From: Mortierella sp. BCC40632
Lineage: Eukaryota > Mortierellomycota > Mortierellomycetes > Mortierellales > Mortierellaceae
Reading direction: 5' to 3'
DNA: 64,000 bases
Assembly (NCBI GenBank): GCA_011634665.1
Contig: WAEK01000003.1
Coordinates: 1,492,001 to 1,556,000 of the forward strand
Numbering within the stretch: the first letter of the stretch is position 1; each line of letters begins with the position of its first letter. Shown in pieces: positions 22,397 to 33,576 of this stretch. The notes beneath the pieces are model-generated. The model searched no databases and was not told where the DNA came from. It worked only from the letters and a program-made list of their open reading frames with translations. The position numbers and the translations under genes are program-made.

Positions 22397-23011
22397 AGGA
22401 AAGAGAGAGAGAGAGGGAGAGAGAGGGAGAAAGGGAAACTTAAAAATAGATAGTTGCTTCCCACGCCTCAAATTGACTCTCCCCTCTCCCCTTTCTTCTC
22501 TTCTCCATGTAGCCCTTTATCTTTTAAGCGTTCAGCTGTGGGTGCATTTCGTTCAGCTAACCTCACCTTGGAGTAAACAGCCTTTTTTTTTTTTTTTTTT
22601 TTTGTTTAAAGTTTCTCTGAAGCAGAGAGAGACAGAGGGGCTAGTCGCGATGCAAGAGAGAGAGAGAGAGAGAGCGTGTGTGTGTGCATGAAATGCAGAT
22701 GGTACAATGCGAGTGGAAGGGACTGAGAGGGAAACAGATAATACATGTGCAATAGCAAGAAAACAAATACAGGGAGCAAAAGCTAAGCAAAATAAAAAAA
22801 AAAGAGGGCGAGTAAAAATAAATAAAATAAAATAAAATAAAAAAACCTACAAGCTGGGAGAGGACAATGCAATGGAGAACAGGGTAAATCAAAGCAAGTG
22901 TATAACCAAGGGCAGTTGAAACAGTTGGATCGAGAAAAAGAAAAGATTCCAATGTTTTGTTTAGAAAAAGGTGGTGGCAGCACATCCCTTCCGCTCCTGC
23001 AAGAGGCCAAG

Positions 23012-23062
<51 letters not shown>

Positions 23063-23218
23063 GCGGACGGGTCAAGAAAATAGGGTCCGTGAACCCCTCC
23101 TCCTTCTCCTCGGAAGAAAAAATTATCTCTCCTTTGGGGGCTGATCTCCAAAAGGAAAGAGTGTCTTTTCCACATCATTCAGTCTAGCTCCCCCCCCCCC
23201 TCTTTATCATCCACTTCC
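22397..23218. other. Convergent 3' flanks, with microsatellites
   Basis: Holds GA repeats after the F-box gene, a T tract (about 22582-22603), an AATAA repeat near 22818-22842 and a GAAA repeat (23010-23061). ORFs here are repeat translations. No gene is supported. Confidence 0.65.
23010..23061. repeat. GAAA tetranucleotide microsatellite
   Basis: About 12 perfect GAAA units in the 3' flank of the YTH gene. Confidence 0.9.
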
Positions 23219-26200
23219 TCAGCTGGCGACTGCTGTCGGTGTCGTCAATGTGGCTGCCATACCACTCCCTTCCATCTCCCCGCGCGATGGTCCGTCCTCA
23301 TCCTCACCCTCACCAGGTCCATTCCGTGTCCTTGAAAGAGACGCTCGCTTTTGTTGATGCTGCTTTTGTCGCTGTTGGTGCCTGGATCCGGGTCTTGATT
23401 TTTGTTGTGGTTGCTGTGGCTGATGCTTCTGCCTTTCTCTTTCCTTTTCCTTCCTGTCTGCATCGTTCCCTCCAGAGATAATGCCCAGCGGAGATAGCTC
23501 TTCAGCTTGTGATCCCTCTCTAAAGGCAAGATCCTGAGGAACCGCATCCATCGTCTTCAGATCTTCTTCCCAATGTTTCTCATCATCGTCATATTCTTCT
23601 GTTGTATTATCGTGAATTTTTCCAACCGATGACAGCCCTGGTGGAATCAAGGTTGATGAAGACGATAGAGTTGACGATGCAAGGGAGCTATTGTTCAGCT
23701 GTTGCCTCTGCAGCGAGTGATGCGAATGATCTGCCGAATGTTGCTGATCTCTCATGGACCCAATATCGGTCTCCAATGAGTCCCCTTCTTCCAGGCCGTG
23801 TCCAAGATCGTGATCCTGAGACTCGTCCTCTTGCGGCGCATAGTTTCCTTCAGCTATTGCTTCGTCGCCCAACTGCTGCTGGCTCTCGTCATAATCGACC
23901 TCTCCATCTCCCTCACCATCTGGCGATGCCTCTTCCATAGGTTGCATGTAGCCATATCCATAGGCCTGCATTGACTAGAAAAGTATGCGAGAAAGGCGTA
24001 TCCAATAATTAGTTCATGTATCTTTCAAAAAATAAAACCTTCTTTTTTAAAAGAATGATATGAGGAATGGTGATTCTTTACCTGATGGTAAGCTTCTTCT
24101 GCAGAGATATACGCGTAGGGCAGGCCATCGTATCCAAAGAGTGGCACCATTCCTCCCATTGGCATCATGGCCATCATCATCATCTCTTGATTTCCTACAG
24201 TTCCTTGACCACCGATGCCTGTTCCAACACCAGAGGCCGTTGTTCCTGCAATGCTCCCATCGACCCCTGTTCCTGATGCTGACACGGACAGGCCACCACC
24301 CCCATTACCTGCTCCAGAACCTAGGTGCTGGTATGGCCCATGCTGTGGGTGTGGTTGCTGGTGGCTAGGAGGATAAGGGATCTGGAATCCATGCTGCTGG
24401 AATCCATGCTGTTGTGGCTGGAATCCATGCTGACCAGGATGAGGGATAGGTGGGGGATGCCCTGCCATCATGCCTCCCATTGGCGGAGGTGGTCCTTGTC
24501 CTGTTGCGGCCCCAGCGGTTGGGACCCATCCCATTCCATGAAGATAGGGATTGGGGCCAGGAATGTACGGGTAGGTCATATACGGCGACATCACTGGGTG
24601 ATACCCTTGCATGGCTGCTGCATGGGCAGCAGCAGCGGCATGCTGTGGCATGAATGTGTACGCGACTCCAGGTGGAGGTGCCTGTCCATACATGGATGAC
24701 GGCTGTTGCTGATGTTGCTGAACTGGAGTCGTAGCGGTACCTGCTCCCGTAGATCCTAGAGGGCTCTGAGTGACCGTAGTTCCTGTAACAGGTGCTGAAG
24801 TGGAATGTGGTCCACTCTTGGAACCATAGCTACCGCCAGTATTTCCATATCCATATTCTTGGCCGCCCCGATTAGCATTCGATCCAGACTGCAAAGAATC
24901 TGTAGAACCCGGTCCATTGCCGGCTGGCACTGGGGGAGGTGCTGTCTGCGAATGAGGACCATTATTTGCTCCTGGTCTATAGCCACCTGACGAATTACCA
25001 CCCAAATAATGGTTTCCATGTGGGTGAGCACCATAGTTTCTGCGTGGATTATGTTGTTGGTGGAACTGTGAAGATGGGTCGTATCCCATTCCCGAGGATG
25101 AGGATGAGGATCCATATTTTCCACCACTTCCGCCCTTGCGATGTTGCGGAGGATGGTAGTGATCTCCACCGCCACCTCCGACCGATGGTGACCCTTGTCC
25201 TGGTATTGGTGAACCTGAAGCCATCGCTGGAGTCCCAGAGTTGCCTCTGTAATTCGACTTGTACCATCCTGGTCGGTGTTGCTCACCATACGAGGGTTGC
25301 TGGCCAGGTATCGCCTCCTGTCCATATGGGAGTCCAGCGGAAGAAGAAGATCCTGAGGGCGAATGATAACTTTGATGTCGAGGTCCGGAACGATATCCAT
25401 CGCCGCCATTGCTGCCGCTGGCTCCATGATATCCCTTGGAGTGGTGCTGTTGGTGGCCATACTTAGCGCCGGATCCTGTTCCCTGTTTGCCCGATCCTGG
25501 GTCTGCGGAAGGTCTTCTCTCTGTAGTTACTCCAGAGGCCGAGCCTGTCGATTTCGTACTCAGCACACTCGACCTTCTTGAAGACACACCCTTGGATGGC
25601 ATTAAAGTCTGATTCTGCAACTGTGGAGGTTGAGGACTCGACTGATCAAGTGTCGCTGCCTGCTCTACAATAGCAGAGCTGATAGTGCCGTGGATACCTG
25701 CAAGGCTTGATCGTCGACTAGGATTTCCTTCACCTTCCCCTTCCTGCTCACCAGTCTCGGAATTGGAAACGCTAACTGTTGTTGCTGCGTCATCCCCAGC
25801 ACCACCAGTAGTACTAGAGCTGCTGACACTTCCTTCTGTTAATTGGGATCGACCTGCTTTACGGCCACGGTCGCGATTTCCTGGCTTTCTGAACAGTGCC
25901 ACTAGCTGCTCTCCAATTGTAGGATCCACTTCTGTTCCGTCCTTGGAAACCTTGACTTCTCGATTCTCATAAAGAGGGTTCAACATATGTGACGTCTTTG
26001 TGAAAGGTACCTTATGCCTAAAGTGGGTAACGATAAGAGCGATGCGAGAGGAGGTGAATAAAGTTAATGCATTGATAAATCAAAGAGTGTGTGAATAAAT
26101 CAAGCCATCCATCATTGTCTGTCTCATGACGCATTTTTTTTTGGGGGGGGAGGGGAGTTCCTGGAACTGAAGCTACATACACTTCGATCCACTCGATAGG

Positions 26201-29200
26201 GAACTTGATTCCCCATGACTTGGTTGACGTTGATGTTCGCGCAATGACTTCGGCATCATCAAAGGTTAAATGTCTTCCCTCTTTGGCAGCCTGCTCAATC
26301 TCTTCCAAGGCAGCGGCTCGGAGCTCTGGTGAGATTGGGAACTCTATCGCTGGATGCCAGATTCGGCCTTCACGTCCTTCTTCGATTGCTTGCTCCTTTT
26401 CTTCCGAGATCGAGTCTGTCATTCTATAAATTTTTTTTTTTTTTTTTTATAGGTAAAGGTGGGGTACAAGAAGGAAAAATCATTTCAAGTTAGTATTATC
26501 TCAAGTCTTTTCTTTCAAATCTTGTCATTTTAGTAGAACAGCCAATGTCTTTACCTTGCATAACCAAAGAATTCTCCGCTCTTATTTGCACTAAAGATAA
26601 GAAACACGTTCTTTGAATGCTGAATATTCCCACCCCATACAAAAAAAAAAAAAAAAAAGATATGCCTAAAATGTTAGTGTCATCCCTGTCACAGAGCATT
26701 TTCACCAGCACGAATCAGCAGTCAACGAATTACGAAAACTACTCATCATCACAAGTATGAAAAAAAAAAAAAAAAAAGGTAAAGCGACTCACCGCAAATG
26801 CATCGTTGAGGGTGGACACCAAATGGGTCTGAGTCGCCCATAATCCGAATTGTACACTCAATTTCAAATCTTCCTCATTCAAGCTTTTCAAAATAAAATA
26901 TCGATTTTCGCAATACGTAGTCAATGCTGTATGACCACTCGCATTGGTACTGGTCGACAAGGCCGCAGGAGATGCTCTTCCTCGTGACTTTTTAGATCCT
27001 CCCAGTCCTCCATCCTTTCGTCTCCGATGACTAGAGCTTCCCCCTCCTCCTCCTGGGGCACCTGAGAGTGACCCAGCACCCTCCCCGCCGCTCGAGGCGC
27101 TGTCCATCATGGGCGATCCTGCTCCTTCCATCCGCATCCGTTCCATACGTCGCTGAGCCTCAGAGAGCATCTGGGGGTCGTCCAGGCTTCCTGGGACAGA
27201 GGGTACTCCGCCCTGTCCTGAATTAGTCATGTGTGAGCGCATTGGAGGTGGTGGTCCATGGGATGGATGTCCGTGTGGAGGGTGTGGTGGGTGTGGTAAG
27301 GGAGGTCCCATAAATCCCGGGTCTGCGCCATAGTAGCCTCCCATGCCCATGCCCATGCCCATTCCCATGCCCATGCCCATAGGCGGTCCCATACCCATGC
27401 CCATGCCTGCTCCAGGGTCTGGTGGGTAATGTCCTGCACCTGTAGCTCCATGATGAAAAGGTGGATGAGTCTGCGAGTGTTGTTGGCCGTGTGGGTGGCC
27501 ATGGTGGTGTTGCTGTTGCTGTTGAGGATGGTGATGATGAGGTCCGTGTGGATGCTTTAGATGCTGGGGGTATCGTCCGCCACCGCTGCCACCGCCACTA
27601 TTGGCAGGGCCGCCAGCACCGGCGTGTCCCTTGACTGGATATGGATCAGCGGGTCCTGGACCAGGGGCGGTGGAGGCGGCAGGGTCCTTGCGGGGCCTGC
27701 AGACGAGACGCGTGTTTTTAAACTCGCGATCATGGAAGCGCTTGACGGCACGATCGACAGCCTCGTGGGAGGCATAGTTGACAAAAGCGCAGTTGGACTT
27801 GGCAAGGATAAAGATACTCTATTGAGTATGAAGGGAGAAAGAAGAGAGAGAGAGAGAGAAAGAGAGAGAGATAGAAAGATACAAAGATAAAGAAAGTGAT
27901 GGTTCAGTAGGGGTTGCAGAGAGTTGATCGATAGGATGCAGGTGCATGACTGAGTCCGTATCTCCCATAAATGTCCGCGAGGGCGGTGCCACAAGCGAAT
28001 CTGTCTGGCTGTCTCCTGGACAGCAAGGTGAGTCTAAAAGCTAACCTTGTCTGCCACGGATGCGATGTTGCTCAGAGTCTCTCTTTTTCACACGCTCTTT
28101 TTCTCTGTCTCTCTCTCTCATTTCTCTTCTTCCATGTCCCAGAAAGACTGAGAGACCGCCTGCCCGAGCTAGAATAGGGGAAGGTAAGATGTACGGGGCT
28201 ACGGGATGCGCGGGAGAGGTGCGGGGAAGGGAAAGGGAGCACCACTGTTTCTCTCTCTCTCTCTCTCTCTCTCTATCACACTCTCTCAATCTATCGCTCG
28301 CTCGCTTTCTTTTTTTTTTTTTTTTTTTCATAGACGCCCATGCGCCCATGCACATGAAAATAAAAATAGAAAAAGACTCTCTCACACACTCACTCGCGCA
28401 TTCTCACACAACACAACAAACAGCATAAAACAAAAACACGCCTCTACTTACCTCAAACGGATCATGCTGGACGTCACCTTCGGCGTCAGACGGTGGCGCT
28501 CCAAAGATCGCCTCCAGTTCTGCAACGGTCGTGTCGCTCGATACATTGCCTACCCACATGGCCTTGTCCAACTCCTTGGGTTTCTTTTGCAATGTGGCCG
28601 TCGCCGACGCGTATCCTACTTGTCCATGGTGACCATGATGTCCGCGTCCACTTCCACTGCTACCCCCTCCACCTCCACTGCTACCGCTTCCTCCTCCTGG
28701 ACCTGGTCCACCCCCCCACGGCTCAGGTGCTCCATAATATCCTGCACCTTGGTGGTGATGCACCGTAGGAGGATGATGTTGGTGATGTGGAGGTGGCGGC
28801 GGGCCATGGTGATACTCGCCCATACCGTAGCCTTGTCCAACCATATAGCTTGGTTTGTAACCTGGTGGTGGTGGTGGTGGTCCATGAGGAAACGTTGCCT
28901 GTCCTGCTCGGCTCCCACCCGTACCACCTGCGGTCGACGCGCCACCAACACTATTAGTGCCTACTGCGGACGCTGTCGGCGGGTGGGGTCCTGGTCCTGG
29001 TGGTCCTGATGAAGTCATTGCTTGACTGGTAGTATACGGCGGGATTGGCCGCCGGTGACCATGGGCTGGCGTTGGGCCATAGTAAGGTGTCGGAGGTCCA
29101 TACCCCTGTGGACCCGCTTGCGCAAGTGGTGGTGGCGGCGGCAGTGGACCTGGCGGAAAGCCCATCGGCGGAGCAGTGCCATGCAGCGCAGGAGTCTGCG

Positions 29201-29749
29201 AGAGTGACGATTGGGGTGGCGGGCCTGAATAGGGTTTTGACGCGGATGGTCCGTGGTTTGAGCGAGACGCGGTCAGGGTAGTAGTCGACGGAGAGCTCGA
29301 GGCTGCTGCGCGTGGCGAGGAAGGAGTGGAAGGTGGAGAGGACTGATGGTGAGCCGATGGTGGCGTCAGGGCGCCAGCGCCAGCGCCTGCGCCTGGAGGA
29401 CTGAGAGTTGAGGAGGAAGAGGTGGTGGATGACGACGACGACGACGACGACGAGAAAGTAGACGGTGTGGGGACAAGAGCGGGCGTGGGTGTGGGGGTGG
29501 CTGTTGTTGTAACCACAGGTGGGTCCGGACCGGGGCGTGGATGCGACGGGAGCAACCGAGAGCGCTCGTCGTGAGGCAAGGTCGAAGTAGCCGTTGTGGT
29601 GGTTTCGAGGGGGTGGGACGTGAGCCGATCATCGTGGCCACTGTGGGGTTGGTTCCCCGCGACTAGAGTGGAGGTGGCCATAGCAGTAGCAGTAGCATGG
29701 ACCAGCGAGCCCCGGCTGGTGTTGGCTAGTGTTGAGGTGGATGAGCTAT

Positions 29750-29781
<32 letters not shown>

Positions 29782-29975
29782 ATTGTTGTTGTCGTTGTGG
29801 CCATGGCCGTTGACAGACCCGGTGGGGAGACGTTCGCTGTAGAAGAAGAGGGAGTGGCGGACAGGGAGGAAGAAGAGCCCGAGGCAGAACTAAGGCGAAC
29901 AACGGGCGGTGCGTATGATGCAGGGCGAGAGTCTGGAACCGGGCTGTGAGCGGGCGGGGCCATGGAAAGGGGCAT
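23219..29975 (-). CDS. RRM-YTH domain RNA-binding protein (m6A-reader type)
   Basis: Six minus-strand exons: 29975-28452, 27818-26793, 26619-26555, 26423-26181, 26017-24082 and 23974-23219, all in phase, 1849 residues. The first ATG before MAPPAHSP is taken as start; the open frame above it is CT-rich leader. Residues 1-465 are Ser/Thr/Pro/Gly-rich. An RRM spans about 471-551, with RNP2 AMWVGNVS before intron 1 and RNP1-like CAFVNYAS after it. A His/Gly/Met-rich linker leads to a YTH domain at about 813-1000: RYFILKSL, GLWATQT, the 65-nt exon coding NVFLIFSANKSGEFFGYA, then FPIEWIEV and VPFTKTSHMLNP. Aromatic-cage tryptophans Trp835 and Trp950 align with those of YTHDC1. The segment between GYAR and the second cage Trp is about 40 residues longer than in YTHDC1. 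The 850-residue tail is Gly/Ser/Gln-rich and probably disordered. Binding to N6-methyladenosine RNA is inferred from the family. The final exon could also start at the CAG six bases further in. Confidence 0.87.
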
Positions 29976-30480
29976 TGGGAAGGAGGAAATAAAAAGAAGG
30001 AAAGAAAGAAGCAAAGAAAGAAAGAAGGAAAGAAAAGAAGAGGAAAAAAAAAGAAAAAGAAAGAAAAGGTGGAAAAGGGAGTAACAAGAAGAGAGAAGAG
30101 AGAAAGAGATAAGAGATAAAGAGAGTAAGAGAGAGAGTAAGAGAGAGAGATTATAAGAGAGAGAAGAGAGAGAGAGAGAAAAGAGACAGACAGACAGAGA
30201 GAAGAGAAAAGTCGAGTCGCCGCGTCCAGTCCAGTGGAGACGGCAAGGGCGTGTGTGGTGGTGAGAGTAAACGAAAAAGAACAAAGAGAACTGGGAGAAA
30301 GAGAGAGATGAGAAAGGAACGAACGAAAAGAAAAAAAAAAAAAAAGAAAAAGGAAAAAAAAAAATAAAAAAAAGAGAAAGTTGAAAGGATGGAGAGCGGC
30401 AGCGACAAGAGGACGAGGAGAATGAAGTAGAAGAAGAAAAAGAAACGACAACAACGATGGCATAGGCCGAAAAAAAAAAA
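29976..30480 (-). promoter_or_regulatory. CT-rich leader/promoter of the RRM-YTH gene
   Basis: About 500 bp in which the minus (sense) strand is nearly all pyrimidine, read as purine on the plus strand. It includes CT, CTTT and poly-T stretches up to the ATG. It is probably 5' UTR plus core promoter. Phe/Leu/Ser-rich ORFs here are translations of this bias. Confidence 0.5.
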
Positions 30481-32902
30481 AAAAAGAAAGAAGATGCAGG
30501 AATCCCTTTTTAGACGTCGATTGCACCACAGACAGACTCACTCACTCTCTCTGTGCTGTCCTGCATCCTCATGGGTGTACCCTACCCTTTCTTTCATCTT
30601 TCTTTTACCATCGGCCTATGCCAGGCCACCGCTACAGGGCGCTTTTTTTTTTTTTTTTTCCTCCTCAGTTGCCTTGGTTGGGGGAAGGCATGGTGAGCCA
30701 AGGCGATAAATATTCTGCAAGGCATCCAGTCCAAATGGTAGTCCGCCTTGCAGAGGCTGATGGCTGCAGTGGTTTGCAGGGAGGAGGAGGAGAACACAAG
30801 ACGACCAGCTTGCCCCACCAACCACCCCAAGGCAGGTGATGCTGGTGTCAGGGCCACCCGCTGCAGGACGGACGAGAAGGGGTGACTGCCCGATGGACCC
30901 ATGTTGTTGGCCAGGGGGGAGGGGAGGGAGAGAGAGGGAAGACGAGAGGAGGACAAAGCTGGAGCTTTTTTGGAGTCCGTCCGTCCTGAAGATGGGACGG
31001 CCCTCGAGATAGAAATGTCTGACGCAGAACAAAAAAGCGCGTGGGTTCCGATCACTCACACGCGTTCCAGTTCTAAGAGCTGCCGACCTGGCTGCTCAAT
31101 AAGGCCTTGGTCATGATCACAGTCATGGGCAATGACTCGTTTCCTGCCCTTCGGACTATATCTGGACTAGGGTACATACATGAGACGAAATCCACTGGAG
31201 ACAGTCCATCCTGACGAGAGAAAGAGAGAAAGAGAGAGAGAAAATAAAGGAGGTAAAGGAGGAGGAGGAGAAAGAAGAAGGAGGAGAAGGAAGAGGAGCT
31301 TTGGACTAAGACTGGATTGACATGTAGGAAGGAGACATTCGCGTCTCAAGTGCTGTTTCTCATCAGCATCCCATTCATCCATTCATTCATTCATTCATTC
31401 ATTCACTCTCTCGTTTATGATTGCAACTCAGCCAGTGGAAGTTCGATAAGCCAGGGCGTGTTCCCGTGTTTACAAGAATAGATGCGCGCAAGAAAATGCG
31501 TGTGTGGTGGTTGCAGGAGGAGGGGTGTGTGCGTTCCATGGTTTTTTTTTTTTTTTTTTTGATGGGTGTACACATACACAAGCTCGCATGGCAGACAGAG
31601 ATATCTTTCCCCTCCAACAAACATCCCAGCACCCACTTTGACTAACGTTGAGCCATCCGTCGTCCCTGACGATCCACACAGTAGATGCTTGTTGACTTTT
31701 TGTTAAAGAAAAAAAAAAAGTTGCCTCTGCGCTCTTCCTCTGTTGCCCCTTCTACCCCGGCCCAAACACTATTGACATGTCCAGCTGGACCTGTGGAAAA
31801 CTCACTTCAGCGCTCTATAAACCCTTGACTTGAGTTTGTTGAGAGTCCCACACATCCGCGCATGGACCTGAAAGTGCACAATGCGCCCATTTTCAGAGCC
31901 TGCTCTCGGTCTTGCATAAACTGGTCCCTGGCCGAAAAGTGTCAATGACCTTAACTTGGTCCGGGATGAGCACTACCACGTCAAGCCTTCCTTCCTCCTC
32001 CTCCCCCCCCCCTATCCAATGCATCGCCAGCTTTGATTCTTCTCCTGTCTATGCGCTTTTGTACAACACCCCTTGCCCTTCAGACTCTGTGAATTGAAAA
32101 GAGTCTGACTCGCTTACTCCTCCCTGCGGTTCTGTCATAGCAGATACTGCTGGTCTTTGAAAAAAAAAGAGAGAGAGAGGGGGGGAAGGGAGGAAAGAGG
32201 GACCACCTGGTGCAATCAGCCATGAAAATGATGAAAGCAAGAATTAAGAATCAACCCTTTCGGACAACCTTCTATTTGCGGAGCAAATTATCTACGCCTA
32301 CAGGTGTTCTTTGGTAAATTGATTATGGTAATGGGCGGCTTTTCTTTGCCATTCTTATCCTCTTCCATAGTTTCAATTGGTCATGTCTGACTACACAAAT
32401 GATTAAAGTAGCGAAGCTCTTTTCTAACGACAGAGGCGCTCACTCTCCCATCGTAAACCAAATCCAGATCTTGACAGGAAAAACATATCCAAGAACCCAA
32501 AAGTTGAAAATTGAACTGAATCCTTTTCATTATTTCGTCCCCCATGCCATGGACAAAGAATGAAATAAAAATAGTAATAGTAATAATAAAAATAAATAAA
32601 TAAATAAATAATACTATGATGGAAAATGTTTCATCATCATCATCATCATTTTTTTTTTTTTAGTTTTTTAGTGCTGTTCGCTAAGAGCGGTTGGAGCAAG
32701 AGTATAAAGAAAATAGAAGGTTGTGGAGGATATCGGTCCCGTGTACAAATAGTAAGGACTTTCTTCATTACTCGTCCTTCTGTCTTTCTGGTAAGGGTAA
32801 GGGAGGAGGAGGAGGGGTGGCAAAAAAAAAAAAAAAAAAAAGGAAAGGGATAGGGATGAGGATGAAAAGGCCTCTCCTCCATCTCCCCGACAATTCAAGA
32901 AA

Positions 32903-32943
<41 letters not shown>

Positions 32944-33576
32944 AAAAAGTCCGTCAAGATCATTACGCGCTCCTTTTATCCCCCCTGCAAGCAAACAGCG
33001 AGTTATACTAAATGCAGAAAGGGAGGGACGGAGTGGGTTGAGGACTTGAATCGTCCATGCGCATGGTGTGGCCCCCCCTTCCGCAGAATACCGAGCGGGA
33101 ACAGGAACCATTCCCCAAGTCATTGCCGTCGGGCTATTTTTTTTTTTTTTTTTTTTTTTTTGTTATGTCAAGTTGTCTGGTAGTTGTAGTCTTTTTCAGT
33201 TTGTTCGTTCAATTTCTTGATAGATTGTCTGCTCTTTGGCATTGTCCGCGTATGCTGTGTATTTTTGCGCTCGTCCAGTGTGTTGATGTTAGTACCTATC
33301 AAAGATTTACAAGAGATAAAGTTGTCAGAACAGGGCTGAGCGATTCTCATTCTCTTTGCTGGACTTTGTTGCGACTGGATATAAAGTCTAGTAGCTGTCG
33401 GTGATTGTTTTATCCTCGCAACACTAGTATCTCGATTCTGCTGAGAGGTTCATCCCGCTCGTTTTTTGTCAACGTCATAAGGTGCTATATGAATGCCATC
33501 CTACCCATGAGCACCACTCCGCTCCTGATAAATTTAAACAAAGGTCGTCTTTCAATCCCGAGTTCTCTAATGGTTC
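30481..33576. other. Intergenic between the RRM-YTH gene and casein kinase 1
   Basis: 3.1 kb without a convincing gene. It contains T tracts (about 30643-30659, 31541-31560, 33138-33161), an ATTC repeat near 31380-31404, A tracts (32821-32840, 32907-32941) and ATC/AAT microsatellites near 32580-32650. ORFs of 100-150 codons are repeat-derived. Confidence 0.55.

Noticed and set aside
28206..29009. Plus-strand 267-codon ORF
   Set aside because: It lies antisense to exon 1 of the RRM-YTH gene and begins in a CT repeat; its Trp/Arg/Ser composition is that of a shadow frame.
29976..30541. N-terminal extension of the RRM-YTH frame and a 253-codon ORF beside it
   Set aside because: The sequence is a pyrimidine-rich leader giving Phe/Leu/Ser runs; the start at 29975 begins the normal composition.
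30594..31059. Two overlapping minus-strand ORFs of about 150 codons
   Set aside because: Both include a poly-Lys run from a T tract, have no recognisable motif, and neither is clearly preferred.
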